Shown: piece after piece, positions 45,388 to 54,341 of the stretch
Position numbering within the stretch: the first letter of the stretch is position 1
How the letters are laid out: each line of letters starts with the position of its first letter
From: Martinezella rhizogenes
GTDB taxonomy: Bacteria; Pseudomonadota; Alphaproteobacteria; Rhizobiales; Rhizobiaceae
Length of the DNA stretch: 64,000 nt
NCBI RefSeq assembly: GCF_000799715.1
Contig: NZ_JUHG01000013.1
Coordinates: forward strand, 1,054,001 to 1,118,000
Direction of reading: 5' to 3'
The notes under the pieces: generated by a model
What the model was told of the DNA's origin: nothing
The model's input: only the letters and a program-made list of their open reading frames with translations
Database searches by the model: none
Made by a program: the position numbers and the translations under genes

Positions 45388-46347
45388 CTAGCCCGCAGAA
45401 GCTGCCAAGCGTTTCGAAGGCCTTGCAACGACAAGGAAGACGCCGAACAAAATGAGAGCCATGCCGAGCGAAGCGACCGTCTCCGGAAGCTCTCCCAGGA
45501 ATGTCCATCCCAGTGCGACACCGACAAGAGGATTTACGTAGGCGAAGGTCGAAGCGATCGTCGGATTGAAGGACTTGATCACCTTAATATAGGAGACAAG
45601 GCATATCGCCGATCCGAAAACGACCAGAAACAGGAATGCGGCGATCTGGTTCGTCGTTAAACCGAACTGGGGAAGAAGTGGGTCCGCCCGCGCTTCGACG
45701 ATTGCCGTCAACACAAGTGCGGCCGATAGCATCTGGATGCCTGCGGCGGTGGTCGGCGCCAGTCGGCCAAGCAGTGGCTGCTGCAGGACAGAGCCGAGCG
45801 ACCACGTCAGGCCGGCCGCGCAGAGGATCAGGGCGGTCGAGACAGCATAGCCTTGCTGAACGGAAGAAACCTCTGAAGACAGGGCCGGCGGCACGATGAC
45901 GAAACCCAGCCCGATGATGCCCGCAAACAATCCAAGAATCATGGCGGACGATGGAAGCGCCCTGTTCATGATGCTGGTGATCAACGTTGTCCAGACGGGG
46001 ATCATCCCCATTGCCATCACGATGAAGCCGGATGTGGCGTGACGCGACGCCAATGTCGCCAGTCCGTTTCCAGAAACCCACATCAGCGCTCCGGTGAAGC
46101 AACAGGTCAGCAGGTCCCGGATTCTGATCTTCGATGGCAGATTGCCCGAGAAAAACGATAGGCCGATCAGCAGAATGCCCGCCATCCACATGCGCCAGGT
46201 CTGAAGCTGAAGGGGAGATACTGCGGACGGGCCGCTCACGCATATCTTGACCGCCAGATAGGTGCTTCCCCACACGACGTAGACCACGGCGAGATGACCG
46301 TATCGATGCCAGCTATGTTCTGGCGCAACTGCATCGGATACGCTCAT
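45388..46347 (-). CDS. EamA/DMT family permease
   Basis: 319 aa from the ATG at 46347, eight bases after the GntR stop; a longer frame to 46554 runs through the GntR gene. Ten spans in two EamA repeats: the first begins with VVYVVWGSTYLAVKI and ends near 150, the second has TWSLGSVLQQPLL and ends with NPLVGVALGWTFLGE. Such proteins usually export amino acids or related metabolites. Last gene of the DadA operon, so it may relieve accumulation of an amino acid or keto acid. Confidence 0.9.
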   Translation of the reverse strand: MSVSDAVAPEHSWHRYGHLAVVYVVWGSTYLAVKICVSGPSAVSPLQLQTWRMWMAGILLIGLSFFSGNLPSKIRIRDLLTCCFTGALMWVSGNGLATLASRHATSGFIVMAMGMIPVWTTLITSIMNRALPSSAMILGLFAGIIGLGFVIVPPALSSEVSSVQQGYAVSTALILCAAGLTWSLGSVLQQPLLGRLAPTTAAGIQMLSAALVLTAIVEARADPLLPQFGLTTNQIAAFLFLVVFGSAICLVSYIKVIKSFNPTIASTFAYVNPLVGVALGWTFLGELPETVASLGMALILFGVFLVVARPSKRLAASAG

Positions 46348-46354
46348 GGGCTGC

Positions 46355-47077
46355 TCAATCCGCCCGCATGAATATTCGGGCGAGACCTTCCTTGACTGAG
46401 GACACGGCATCGGCGACGCTGATGCTAATATGATCGCGCATGATGCGTGAGGCGCGTTCCGCATCGCGGACGGCCATCGCTCGTGCGATGTCGGTATGTT
46501 CCGTATAGGTCGTCGACAGTCTCCGGTGTTTCTCCACTTCGATCTGTCGGACAAAATGGATGCGCGTGTTGATCCCCTCGATCATCCGCGCAAGCTCCGG
46601 GTTGCCGGACATCTTCGCGATGCGCATATGGAATTCCTCGTCCTTGCTTGTCAGATCCGCGCTGGAAAGGGCGTCCGCTCGCGCGGCCGTTGCCTGCCAC
46701 CAATCCACAAGAGCCCTGAGTTCCTCATCGCTGGCACGCCTGACCGCAAGAACCACCGCGCGCTCTTCCAGCAGGCATCGAACATCCGAAAGATTGATGA
46801 CCTCGTCGACATCGAAGCCCCGGCAGAAGAAGCCGCGGTTTGGCTGGAACGTGATCAGGCCTTCCGTGACAAGACGCTGCAAGGCTTCGCGAATGGGGCT
46901 GCGGCTGACATTCATGCGCGCGGCAAGCTCGACCTCATTGATGCGCTCGTTCGGCTTGAAGCGATACTCCATCGCCATGCGCCGGATCTCCTCATAGATC
47001 CGTGGCCCGGTCTTGATTGCCTTGGCTTCCAACACGGCATGCCCCTCCTGATCGATCTGCTTTTCGTGTGGGATCAT
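46355..47077 (-). CDS. GntR family regulator with FCD domain (FadR subfamily)
   Basis: 240 aa from the ATG at 47077; an upstream extension to 47245 overlaps RidA and is not needed. N-terminal winged helix (NEVELAARMNVSRSPIREAL, LQRLVTEG), then an all-helical FCD domain with metal-type His/Asp positions (EFHMRIAKMSGNPEL, HTDIARAM). The family binds TNGTNNACNA-type sites; TTGTCGACAA fits and occurs at both promoters of the divergon (48826-48837, 49034-49045). It should control both arms and sense a substrate-related acid. Confidence 0.94.
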   Translation of the reverse strand: MIPHEKQIDQEGHAVLEAKAIKTGPRIYEEIRRMAMEYRFKPNERINEVELAARMNVSRSPIREALQRLVTEGLITFQPNRGFFCRGFDVDEVINLSDVRCLLEERAVVLAVRRASDEELRALVDWWQATAARADALSSADLTSKDEEFHMRIAKMSGNPELARMIEGINTRIHFVRQIEVEKHRRLSTTYTEHTDIARAMAVRDAERASRIMRDHISISVADAVSSVKEGLARIFMRAD

Positions 47078-47145
47078 TGGGCCAAGCAATCCTTTAAAGT
47101 CAACAGGATGGGGCGGTGCGCCACACTGCGACACACCGCATTTGG

Positions 47146-47499
47146 TCAGATGGCGGCGATCACGGAAATCTCGACCGTGAACTGGGGAGCGGCAAGCTTC
47201 GATTCGACGCAGGCGCGTGCCGGCGCTCCGCCGGGGGCGACCCATGCGTCCCAGATTTCGTTCATTTCACCAAAGGTGGCAATGTCTGAAAGCCAGATCG
47301 ACGCGGACAAAAGCTTCGTCTTGTCGGTGCCGGCTTCAGCCAGCAGCTCGTCGGTCTTTGCCAGAATATCTTTTGTCTGTTCGCTCACGGACGCGCCGGG
47401 TGCACGCAGCGCCACCTGCCCGGCGAGAAAGACCATGTTTCCATAAGCGACGGCTTGAGACATCCGTTGCGCGGCGCCAATGCGTTGAATAGCGGTCAT
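47146..47499 (-). CDS. RidA/YjgF family enamine/imine deaminase
   Basis: 117 aa, a full single-domain RidA: MVFLAGQVALRAPGASVSEQ near the start, then AEAGTDKTKLLSASIWLSDI, and RACVESKLAAP with the conserved Arg in the C-terminal block. Starts 11 bases after DadA ends, with AAGGAAA upstream. Imino acids released by D-amino-acid dehydrogenase are the expected substrates, and RidA speeds their hydrolysis to keto acids. The second RidA gene of the window. Confidence 0.93.
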   Translation of the reverse strand: MTAIQRIGAAQRMSQAVAYGNMVFLAGQVALRAPGASVSEQTKDILAKTDELLAEAGTDKTKLLSASIWLSDIATFGEMNEIWDAWVAPGGAPARACVESKLAAPQFTVEISVIAAI

Positions 47500-47510
47500 G
47501 TTCGTTTCCT

Positions 47511-48800
47511 TTATAACTGGTAGGAGATTTCGGAGAGCTGCAGCGGTGCGCGGTGCTCAGCCTCGATGATTCCGTCGAGCGGAATGGGTGCGGGCCGGCC
47601 GGCGACAAGATCGGCGATGATGGCGGCCGAGCCGTGCGACATTGTCCAGCCGATATGGCCGTGTCCGGTGTTCAGCCAGAGATTCTTGAATGTGCGCCGA
47701 CCAAGAACAGGCAGATTGTCGGGCGTCATCGGTCGCAATCCCGCCCACATCTCGGCCCGGTCATAGGCGATGCCCCTGGGAAAAAGCTCCTGAGTAACCT
47801 TCTTCATGAAGGCGAAATCCGAAGGCTTGTGGCTTCGGTCGTAACCCGCAAATTCAGCGGTCGCGGTCACGCGAATACGGTCTCCCATGGGCGTGATCCC
47901 AACAAGATTATGCTCGTCAAGAACCGGCAGCTTGGGGGCAAGATCCGGGTCCGTGACCGGAATGGTCAACGAATATCCCTTGATCGGATAGATCGGCAGA
48001 TCAAGCCCGATGCTGCGTGCAAGAATTGGACTTTCGGACCCAAGGCACAGAACGTAGACGTCCGCTTTATAGTCGCCCCTGTCCGTCAATACGCGCGTGA
48101 TGGCATCGCCAGCTTTCTCGAGGGCGGTGATCGTCGTGCCGGTCAGGATTTTACCGCCGCGCGTCTGCACCAAGCTGGCAAGGGCACGGGTGAACTTCGC
48201 TGAATCGCCTGTCTCGTCGCTCGGGCATAGAATGCCGCCGGCAATCTTTCCCCGCGACGATGCCAGCGCCGGCTCGCGCCGCACGACTTCGTCCCCATCG
48301 ATCACACGGATGTCCTGGCCGTCGGAGGCCAGCAGTTCCATGTTTTTGACGCCTTGATCCAGGGCGGACTGGCTACGATGGAAATAGAGGATACCGCTCG
48401 AGGTGCGATCGTATTCAATGCCTTCTTTCGCCACCACCGACTGGAGCACGGCCTGGGAGTGTACGGCAAGGCGATGCTTGAGCAGCGTGTTGCGCCGCGC
48501 CTTTTGCGCCGTGCACTGCATCAGGAACTTCCACGACCAGACCCAGAGATGCGGATCGGCGGACAGTTTGAAGCGCAGCGCCTGATCCTTGAGGTAGAGA
48601 GATTTCAGCAGGGTCATCGGGGCCTTCGGCGACGACCAGACGAAGGAATGGCCAGGCGCGATCATTCCCGCATTTCCAAAGCTTGCTCCCTCGGCCACCC
48701 TCTCGGCCTTCTCCAGTACCGTGACGTCGTAGCCTTCCTGCTGAAGTTGATAGGCTGTACTGATGCCGACGACGCCACCGCCCAATATCAAAGCTCTCAT
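47511..48800 (-). CDS. dadA: D-amino-acid dehydrogenase (small subunit type)
   Basis: 429 aa, the usual length of DadA. FAD-binding start ALILGGGVVGISTAYQLQ, the DadA-type VLEKAERVAEGASFGNAGMI, and the end GLRPMTPDNLPVLG and NTGHGHIGWTMSHGSA. It oxidises D-amino acids to 2-imino acids and hands electrons to the membrane chain. First gene of the leftward arm; the palindrome at 48826-48837 lies 26 bases before its start codon. Confidence 0.94.
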   Translation of the reverse strand: MRALILGGGVVGISTAYQLQQEGYDVTVLEKAERVAEGASFGNAGMIAPGHSFVWSSPKAPMTLLKSLYLKDQALRFKLSADPHLWVWSWKFLMQCTAQKARRNTLLKHRLAVHSQAVLQSVVAKEGIEYDRTSSGILYFHRSQSALDQGVKNMELLASDGQDIRVIDGDEVVRREPALASSRGKIAGGILCPSDETGDSAKFTRALASLVQTRGGKILTGTTITALEKAGDAITRVLTDRGDYKADVYVLCLGSESPILARSIGLDLPIYPIKGYSLTIPVTDPDLAPKLPVLDEHNLVGITPMGDRIRVTATAEFAGYDRSHKPSDFAFMKKVTQELFPRGIAYDRAEMWAGLRPMTPDNLPVLGRRTFKNLWLNTGHGHIGWTMSHGSAAIIADLVAGRPAPIPLDGIIEAEHRAPLQLSEISYQL

Positions 48801-48825
48801 TTGCGCCTCTACATCTGTCGTTTAT

Positions 48826-48837
48826 ATTGTCGACAAT
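48826..48837. promoter_or_regulatory. GntR/FCD operator, copy 1 (dadA promoter)
   Basis: ATTGTCGACAAT is a perfect 12-bp palindrome with core TTGTCGACAA, matching the FadR-subfamily consensus TNGTNNACNA. It lies directly upstream of dadA, at the same distance pattern as the second copy and with shared flanking bases (CTGTCGTTTATATTG versus TTGTCGTTTGTATTG). Confidence 0.75.
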
Positions 48838-49033
48838 TACGAAGAGGCTCGCCAATTTGTCAATACCACCATTTACCAAAAAAGTGGCGACGTACGATGG
48901 AACATAACTTCAAAGAACTAAAATCCGTTATTTCCGGCAATTAACGCGCATTTCCCTAGGCGAAATGAGTAAATTATAGGCGCGAGTAAAAAATACTCGA
49001 TCGCACTTGACAGCCACAAATATTGTCGTTTGT

Positions 49034-49045
49034 ATTGTCGACAAT
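49034..49045. promoter_or_regulatory. GntR/FCD operator, copy 2 (importer promoter)
   Basis: The same perfect ATTGTCGACAAT palindrome, 33 bases before the importer binding-protein start and about 208 bases from copy 1. Two exact copies, one per divergent promoter, indicate one regulator for both arms; the adjacent GntR/FCD gene is the natural candidate. Confidence 0.75.
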
Positions 49046-49077
49046 TAAGAGAAGCCATAACGAGAAGGGGAATTGCA

Positions 49078-50169
49078 ATGAAGAAACTGCTGAGTTTTGG
49101 TATTGTGCTGGCCGCGCTGGCGGGACCCGCAACCGCGCAGGATATCGTGATCGGCGCCATTCTTCCGCTGTCGGGTGCAAGCGCGACGCAAGGTGAGGAT
49201 CAACGCCGCGGGATGGAGCTTGCGGTTGACAAGATCAATGCGGCGGGCGGCGTCATGGGGCAGCCCTTGAAGATCGTGACCGAGGATTCGGCTGGCAACG
49301 CCGTCACTGCGCTGACTGCCGCGAAGAAGCTGGTCACCGTCGACAACGTGCCGGTGGTCCTTGGTGAATTCTCGTCAGGCATCACCATCCCAGTCGCCGA
49401 CTATCTTCTGCAACAGGGCCGCACGCATATCAACATCGGCAGCTCCAGTATCAAGATCCGCGACTTGGGCAAGAGCTCGTTCAGCGTCATCGGTCTCGAC
49501 AACGTGTCGGGAGCCTTCGGAGCCGAAGACGTCTTCAAGTCCGGCGCGAAGAAGGTTGCGATCATCGCGCCGAACAATGCCTACGGCCAAGGCATCGTTG
49601 ACGCCTTCTCCACCAAGTTCAAGGCGCTCGGTGGAGCGGTAACATCCTCGATCCTCTATACCGAAGGTCAGACCACGTACCGGCCTGAACTTCAGCAGCT
49701 CGAAAAGAGCAAGCCCGACGTCTATGTCTATTCCGCTTACGGCAAGGAGTCGGCAACTATCAATCGCGAGTCCTTCGAACTCGGCCTGAATGAGACGCCC
49801 TGGTATGCGCTTTACCTGACGATGTGCACCGCCGACAGCGCGCCGCAATATGTTGAGGGCCAGATCGGCATGGACTTGAACTATATCGGTACCGGCGGCG
49901 CGGACTATCAGAAGTCCTATACGGCGAAATTCAAGAGCGACTTCACCTCGACCTATAACGGCTTTGCCTATGACGGCGTCATGATGGTGGCTGCGGCAAT
50001 CGACAAGGCGAAGTCCACGGAACCCGCCAAGATCAATGTCGCGCTGGCCGAGATCGGCAAGAATTATCAAGGCGTCACCGGGCCGATCACCTTCGACGAC
50101 CACAACCAGCGTTCAGCCCAGCCCTACCTGAAGCTCAAGATCGCAGCAGGCAAGCCCGTCACCAACTGA
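49078..50169 (+). CDS. Branched-chain amino acid-type ABC substrate-binding protein (LivK family)
   Basis: 363 aa from the ATG at 49078, with AAGGGG upstream; the signal peptide ends near GPATAQ (about residue 21). Periplasmic type I binding fold: IGAILPLSGASATQGEDQRR at the ligand-facing N-lobe, KVAIIAPNNAYGQG, and LQQLEKSKPDVYVYSAYG. Captures an amino acid or related ligand for the LivHMGF proteins downstream. With DadA, RidA and a racemase-family enzyme in the same regulon, a D-amino acid or a racemisable derivative is the likely ligand. Confidence 0.93.
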   Translation: MKKLLSFGIVLAALAGPATAQDIVIGAILPLSGASATQGEDQRRGMELAVDKINAAGGVMGQPLKIVTEDSAGNAVTALTAAKKLVTVDNVPVVLGEFSSGITIPVADYLLQQGRTHINIGSSSIKIRDLGKSSFSVIGLDNVSGAFGAEDVFKSGAKKVAIIAPNNAYGQGIVDAFSTKFKALGGAVTSSILYTEGQTTYRPELQQLEKSKPDVYVYSAYGKESATINRESFELGLNETPWYALYLTMCTADSAPQYVEGQIGMDLNYIGTGGADYQKSYTAKFKSDFTSTYNGFAYDGVMMVAAAIDKAKSTEPAKINVALAEIGKNYQGVTGPITFDDHNQRSAQPYLKLKIAAGKPVTN

Positions 50170-50177
50170 CTTGAAGC

Positions 50178-50213
50178 GATGCGACGGCCGATTGGCTGCA
50201 CGGCCGCCGCATC
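50178..50213 (+). terminator. Hairpin between binding protein and first permease
   Basis: GATGCGACGGCCG and CGGCCGCCGCATC pair over 13 bases with one mismatch around a ten-base loop, followed by a T-rich stretch (50221-50229). It lies right after the binding-protein stop and should lower read-through or protect the upstream message, matching the hairpin at 19018 in the other importer operon. Confidence 0.6.
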
Positions 50214-50252
50214 CGACCTTCTATTTTTGTAAGCGTGACAGGGGTCAAGCAC

Positions 50253-51146
50253 ATGGTTCAATTTGTCGTCGATGTCCTGATGCGGGCGAGCGACCTGGTT
50301 CTGATCGCGGTCGGAATGAGCGCGATCTACTCCCTGATGAAATTTCCGAACATTGCGGTGGCACAGTATGCCGCCTCGGGAGCTTTTATCGCCCTGGTTC
50401 TGCAAAAGAGCGGGATGCCGATCGGTGTCGCCGCCATCATTGCCGTCCTCTGCGTCGGCGTTGCCGCCGTCGCGCTCAACGAGCTTCTCTTCAATCGCAT
50501 GCTGAAGATCAGTTCGTCGACGGCCATGATCGGATCGCTTGCCGTCAGCATGCTTGCGTCGGCTGTGTTCCTGCTGGCCATCGGTCCAAACCCGACCCGC
50601 TTCAGCCTTCCGATCACGCGCCCATTCCGGGTTCTTGGTGCCCGAATGACCGAGAACCAGCTTACCTCGCTTTCGATCACCACGGTTGCGATCCTCTGCT
50701 TTGCCCTTTTGCTCTTTCGCACGGATCTTGGACGATGCATGCGGGCGACCGCCACCAACGGGCTTCTTGCCGAGGCAACAGGAATCGATACGCGGCGCAC
50801 CAGAAATGCCGTGGTCCTGATCAGCGGCATGCTTGCAGCCCTTGGCGGCATCTGCCTGACCCTGAAGGGCGAGATCAACATTCAAACGGGTCTCGACCTG
50901 CTGCTTCCGGTATTTTCCGCGGCCATTCTCGGTGGTTTGGGCAACCCGCTCGGGGCTGCCGCCGGCGCCGTCGTCATCGCCCTGGCGGAGACGCTGATCA
51001 CCGATATCAATTTCGGTCCTGCCTTCGGGCGAGACCTGCTCTTCATGCCCGCCGCCTATGCCACGGCAGGATCTTTCGTCCTCCTGGTGGTCACATTGAT
51101 CTGGCGGCCGCGCGGCCTCTTTGTCAGCGAGGTGAAGCGTGTTTGA
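50253..51146 (+). CDS. livH: Branched-chain amino acid-type ABC permease
   Basis: 297 aa from the ATG at 50253 (AGGGG upstream; the GTG at 50235 is less likely). About eight spans, with the LivH pattern SAIYSLMKFPNIAVAQYAAS near the start and ATAT-NGLLAEATGIDT before the cytoplasmic loop, and PVFSAAILGGLGNPLGAAAG in the C-terminal half. Overlaps the next gene by eight bases. Confidence 0.93.
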   Translation: MVQFVVDVLMRASDLVLIAVGMSAIYSLMKFPNIAVAQYAASGAFIALVLQKSGMPIGVAAIIAVLCVGVAAVALNELLFNRMLKISSSTAMIGSLAVSMLASAVFLLAIGPNPTRFSLPITRPFRVLGARMTENQLTSLSITTVAILCFALLLFRTDLGRCMRATATNGLLAEATGIDTRRTRNAVVLISGMLAALGGICLTLKGEINIQTGLDLLLPVFSAAILGGLGNPLGAAAGAVVIALAETLITDINFGPAFGRDLLFMPAAYATAGSFVLLVVTLIWRPRGLFVSEVKRV

Positions 51147-52032
51147 TTTCCTGATCCATGTCACGATCCTTGCCTGCCTCTACGGCCTGGTGGCCCTCAG
51201 CCTCAATCTGCAATCGGGCTTCGGTGGCCTGATGAATTTCGGCCAGGTCGCGCTCTTCGGCTGCGGCACCTATGGTGCCGGGCTCGCCTATAAATACGAC
51301 CTCGGCTTCGCATCGGGGATCCTCATCGCTGCAGGGTTTGCAGTCCTCGTGGGGTGGGCTTTCGCTGCCATTGGGCGCAATCTCCAGGAGGATTACTGGG
51401 GCATGGCGACACTCGCCCTTGCCGAGGTCATCCGCATCATCGTCAACAACGAAGGATGGTTCACCGGCGGCGCGCAGGGGATCAGTGCGGTATCGTCCCT
51501 TTTCCCGAGCCTCGCCGGCCGGACGCAGCAAGTTGCAATTCTATCTTCGTGCGCCGCACTTCTCGTCGGCGCGTACTTTCTGTGCCGATGGCTCACGGAC
51601 GGGCGATATGGCCTCGGCCTGAAAATGAGCAGGGAAGAGCCGCAATTGGCCCTTTCGCTCGGCTACAATGTAGCGGCGCTGCGACGCGAATGCATGATCC
51701 TGTCCGGACTGGTGGCCGCCAGCGCAGGCTTCGTCTTTGCTCACTACATTTCGTTCGTGGCACCTGAACAGCTTGTGAGTTCGGAGACATTCCTGATTTG
51801 GGCGATGGTCATCATCGGCGGCATCGGCAATCATCGCGGTGCGATTGTTGGCGCATTTCTCCTTCAGTTCATTTTTTCCTTCATCCCCTTCTTCAAGGAT
51901 CTTGTCGGCTTGCCGACGGAGTTCGTCGCGGCGGCACGCCTTGCCATGATCGGCGGCGGGCTGATCGCCTTCATGCTGTGGCGTCAGTCCGGCCTCGTTC
52001 CCGAAAGGATCGGAGGGGCGAAACTTGTCTGA
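51139..52032 (+). CDS. livM: Branched-chain amino acid-type ABC permease
   Basis: 297 aa, starting at GTG in overlap with livH. LivM features: LSLNLQSGFGGLMNFGQVAL near the start, GMATLALAEVIRII, and a C-terminal WAMVIIGGIGNHRGAIVGAF block. Forms the translocation pore with LivH. Ends in an eight-base overlap with the livG start. Confidence 0.93.
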   Translation: MFDFLIHVTILACLYGLVALSLNLQSGFGGLMNFGQVALFGCGTYGAGLAYKYDLGFASGILIAAGFAVLVGWAFAAIGRNLQEDYWGMATLALAEVIRIIVNNEGWFTGGAQGISAVSSLFPSLAGRTQQVAILSSCAALLVGAYFLCRWLTDGRYGLGLKMSREEPQLALSLGYNVAALRRECMILSGLVAASAGFVFAHYISFVAPEQLVSSETFLIWAMVIIGGIGNHRGAIVGAFLLQFIFSFIPFFKDLVGLPTEFVAAARLAMIGGGLIAFMLWRQSGLVPERIGGAKLV

Positions 52033-52783
52033 AAACCTTCTCCATATCGCAGATGTTTCGAAATCATTCGGCGAGAACCAGGTTCTGAGAGGCATCGATA
52101 TCAAGATGACCGCGGGCGAAGTTGTTGGCCTTCTTGGGCCGAACGGATGCGGAAAAAGTACCTTGCTCAACGTGATCTCGGGCTTCTCAAGAGTCAGTGC
52201 CGGTTCTGTGATCTTCGCGGGCGAGGACATAACCTCGACAGTGGTCGACAGGATCGCGCGAAAAGGGCTCGTGCGGACGTTCCAGCTGCCGTCCATGCCA
52301 CGACGAATGACGGTCGCTGAGGTGTTGCAGGCAGGCAAGGCGGAAGGATCGGGTTTTCGCAGCCTTTTCGCCAGGAGCCGCTTCGATGCCAGCGACGTCG
52401 AAAGATTGCTCAGCGAACTCGCACTGGATCACGTTCGCGACCTGCCGGCTGGATCCTTGTCAGGTGGCCAGAAGAAGCTTCTGTCCATCGCACTTGCCCT
52501 GCGCACGAACCCAAGGCTCGTTTGCCTGGACGAGCCGACAGCGGGCGTGCATCCATCATTGCGTCAGCACATGGTGCAACTGCTCCGCAAGGTCAATGCC
52601 CAAGGCGTGACGCTGCTGATCATCGAGCACGACATGCATTTCATCCGCGAACTCTGCGGCCGCTGCGTGGTCCTTGACCGTGGCAAAGTCATCGCGGACT
52701 GCGCGCCTGCCGAACTCACGCTTAATTCCAGCGTCGTCGAAGCCTATCTCGGCGGAGCCCGTGACAAGAGGGCCTATGCATGA
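52025..52783 (+). CDS. livG: Branched-chain amino acid-type ABC ATPase
   Basis: 252 aa, TTG start with GGAGGGG upstream. Walker A GPNGCGKST, signature LSGGQKKL, Walker B LVCLDEPTAG and switch His in IEHDMHFI. One of two ATPases of the importer. Ends in an ATGA overlap with livF. The C-terminal LNSSVVEAYLGG tail is typical of LivG. Confidence 0.95.
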   Translation: MSENLLHIADVSKSFGENQVLRGIDIKMTAGEVVGLLGPNGCGKSTLLNVISGFSRVSAGSVIFAGEDITSTVVDRIARKGLVRTFQLPSMPRRMTVAEVLQAGKAEGSGFRSLFARSRFDASDVERLLSELALDHVRDLPAGSLSGGQKKLLSIALALRTNPRLVCLDEPTAGVHPSLRQHMVQLLRKVNAQGVTLLIIEHDMHFIRELCGRCVVLDRGKVIADCAPAELTLNSSVVEAYLGGARDKRAYA

Positions 52784-53502
52784 TCGAAGTCGACAACATC
52801 AGGGCCGGCTACGGCGATGGCCCGGATATTCTGAACGGCATCAGCCTTCGCGCCGACCCCCAACGCATCGTCACGATCCTCGGTCCGAACGGCTGTGGGA
52901 AGTCGACGCTCCTCAAATGCGTTGCGGGCTTTGTTCGTCCGCGCGCGGGCCAGGTGAAAATGTCGGGCGAAACCGTCACCCACCTGCCGACCCACGACAA
53001 GATCCGCCACCACCACGTCGGCTTTGTTCCTCAGACCGACAATGTGTTTGCGACCCTGTCTGTCTCCGAGAACATATTGCTTGGCGCACGCCAGATGCAA
53101 AAGGTCGACAGGAACCATCGCTTCGACGAGCTGATGGTCCAGTATCCCTCCCTTGCCATCAAGAAAAACAAGCGTGCCTCGGCTTTGTCGGGCGGCGAGC
53201 GCCAGTTGCTGTCGTTGGCGAGAGCCCTGATTGCCAACCCCAGTATCCTTTTGCTCGACGAACCCTCTGCCGGGCTGTCACCGCGAATGATGCACGAGGT
53301 GTTCGAGGCCATCAGAACCATTCGGACCCGCGACGGGATCTGCATTCTGATGGTCGAGCAGAATGCCTTCGAAGCGTTGCACATCTCCGACACCGCCTAT
53401 GTGCTGTCGCTCGGCAATGTCGCGCTGCATGGCAACGCGGCCGATCTGCTCGCGGACCCCGCCATGCGATCGCTCTACCTCGGCGGCGACGCCCCTCACT
53501 AA
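52780..53502 (+). CDS. livF: Branched-chain amino acid-type ABC ATPase
   Basis: 240 aa with Walker A GPNGCGKST, signature LSGGERQLL, Walker B ILLLDEPSAGLS and MVEQNAF. LivF-type second ATPase. Followed after 44 bases by the Asp/Glu-racemase-family gene with its own GGGAGAG site, so all six genes probably form one operon. Confidence 0.95.
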   Translation: MIEVDNIRAGYGDGPDILNGISLRADPQRIVTILGPNGCGKSTLLKCVAGFVRPRAGQVKMSGETVTHLPTHDKIRHHHVGFVPQTDNVFATLSVSENILLGARQMQKVDRNHRFDELMVQYPSLAIKKNKRASALSGGERQLLSLARALIANPSILLLDEPSAGLSPRMMHEVFEAIRTIRTRDGICILMVEQNAFEALHISDTAYVLSLGNVALHGNAADLLADPAMRSLYLGGDAPH

Positions 53503-53546
53503 TAGATCATAGTTCAACGAAAACACATCTAAACGGGAGAGACCCC

Positions 53547-54341
53547 ATGTCGACAAACACAGCTGAACTCTCAGATATCCTCGTCCTCAACAAGGAACAT
53601 ATCGGTTTCGCCACCGATGACGGAATCGGGACCCATGCGAACCTTGGCCTGCTCGTCCTGCGAACAGACCAGACGATCGAGGACGAGTTTCGCTTTGCCT
53701 TGCCGCTTCGCGACGTCGCGCTTTATGGCGCACGTCTCTATAGCGACGTGCAAATCACCCCTGAAAATCTGATCAAGATGTCGGATGAAATCCCCGGAAC
53801 GGTCGGCCTGCTTCCAGACGTCGAATTCGATGTCATCGGCTTTGCCTGCACGTCTGGCGCTCTGGTCATCGGTGAAAGCCGGATTGCCGAGCGCGTGCAT
53901 GACGTTCTTCCCGGCGTTCAGGTGACGGATCCCGTTACCGCGGCTCGCGCGGCGTTCAAGGCACTGGGCGCCTCCCGCATCGCGCTTCTGACACCATATC
54001 TTCCTGACATCAATCATTCGCTGCGCGCCTCGCTGATGGCGCGCGGCATGGAAATACCGGTCATGGGCTCGTTCAACGAGGCTGATGACAATATCGTTGC
54101 ACGCATTACGCCGGAGTCGATCGAGCGCGCCATTCTCGACATTGGCGCGTCCGACGAATGCGATGCAGTTTTCGTATCTTGCACCAGCCTGCGTGTTGCA
54201 CGAATTGTCGAGGTTGTGGAGAAGAAGCTCGGCAAGCCGGTAACATCGAGCAATCATGCGCTCGCGTGGCACATGCTGCGTCTGGCCGGGATGGAATCAA
54301 GTCTCGAAGGCAAAGGCGAGTTGTTTCGAAGAAGGAGATAG
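53547..54341 (+). CDS. Asp/Glu/hydantoin racemase superfamily protein (maleate isomerase/arylmalonate decarboxylase-like)
   Basis: 264 aa from the ATG at 53547; the frame continues upstream through livF but without meaning. Two symmetric active-site cysteines are visible: FACTSGAL (first half) and VFVSCTSLR (second half), with LTPYLPDIN between them. The maleate cis-trans isomerase/AMDase branch catalyses racemisation, isomerisation or decarboxylation through enediolates. In this regulon it might interconvert D and L forms or process a dicarboxylate. Exact reaction unknown. Confidence 0.85.
   Translation: MSTNTAELSDILVLNKEHIGFATDDGIGTHANLGLLVLRTDQTIEDEFRFALPLRDVALYGARLYSDVQITPENLIKMSDEIPGTVGLLPDVEFDVIGFACTSGALVIGESRIAERVHDVLPGVQVTDPVTAARAAFKALGASRIALLTPYLPDINHSLRASLMARGMEIPVMGSFNEADDNIVARITPESIERAILDIGASDECDAVFVSCTSLRVARIVEVVEKKLGKPVTSSNHALAWHMLRLAGMESSLEGKGELFRRRR

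Noticed and set aside
50171..51154. 327-aa frame over the livH gene
   Set aside because: It is a shifted shadow of livH, rich in Arg and Cys, with no membrane spans or family match.
52674..53546. Long open frame extending the racemase-family protein upstream to 555 aa
   Set aside because: The extra part is an out-of-frame reading of livG and livF; the GGGAGAG site and ATG at 53547 mark the real start.
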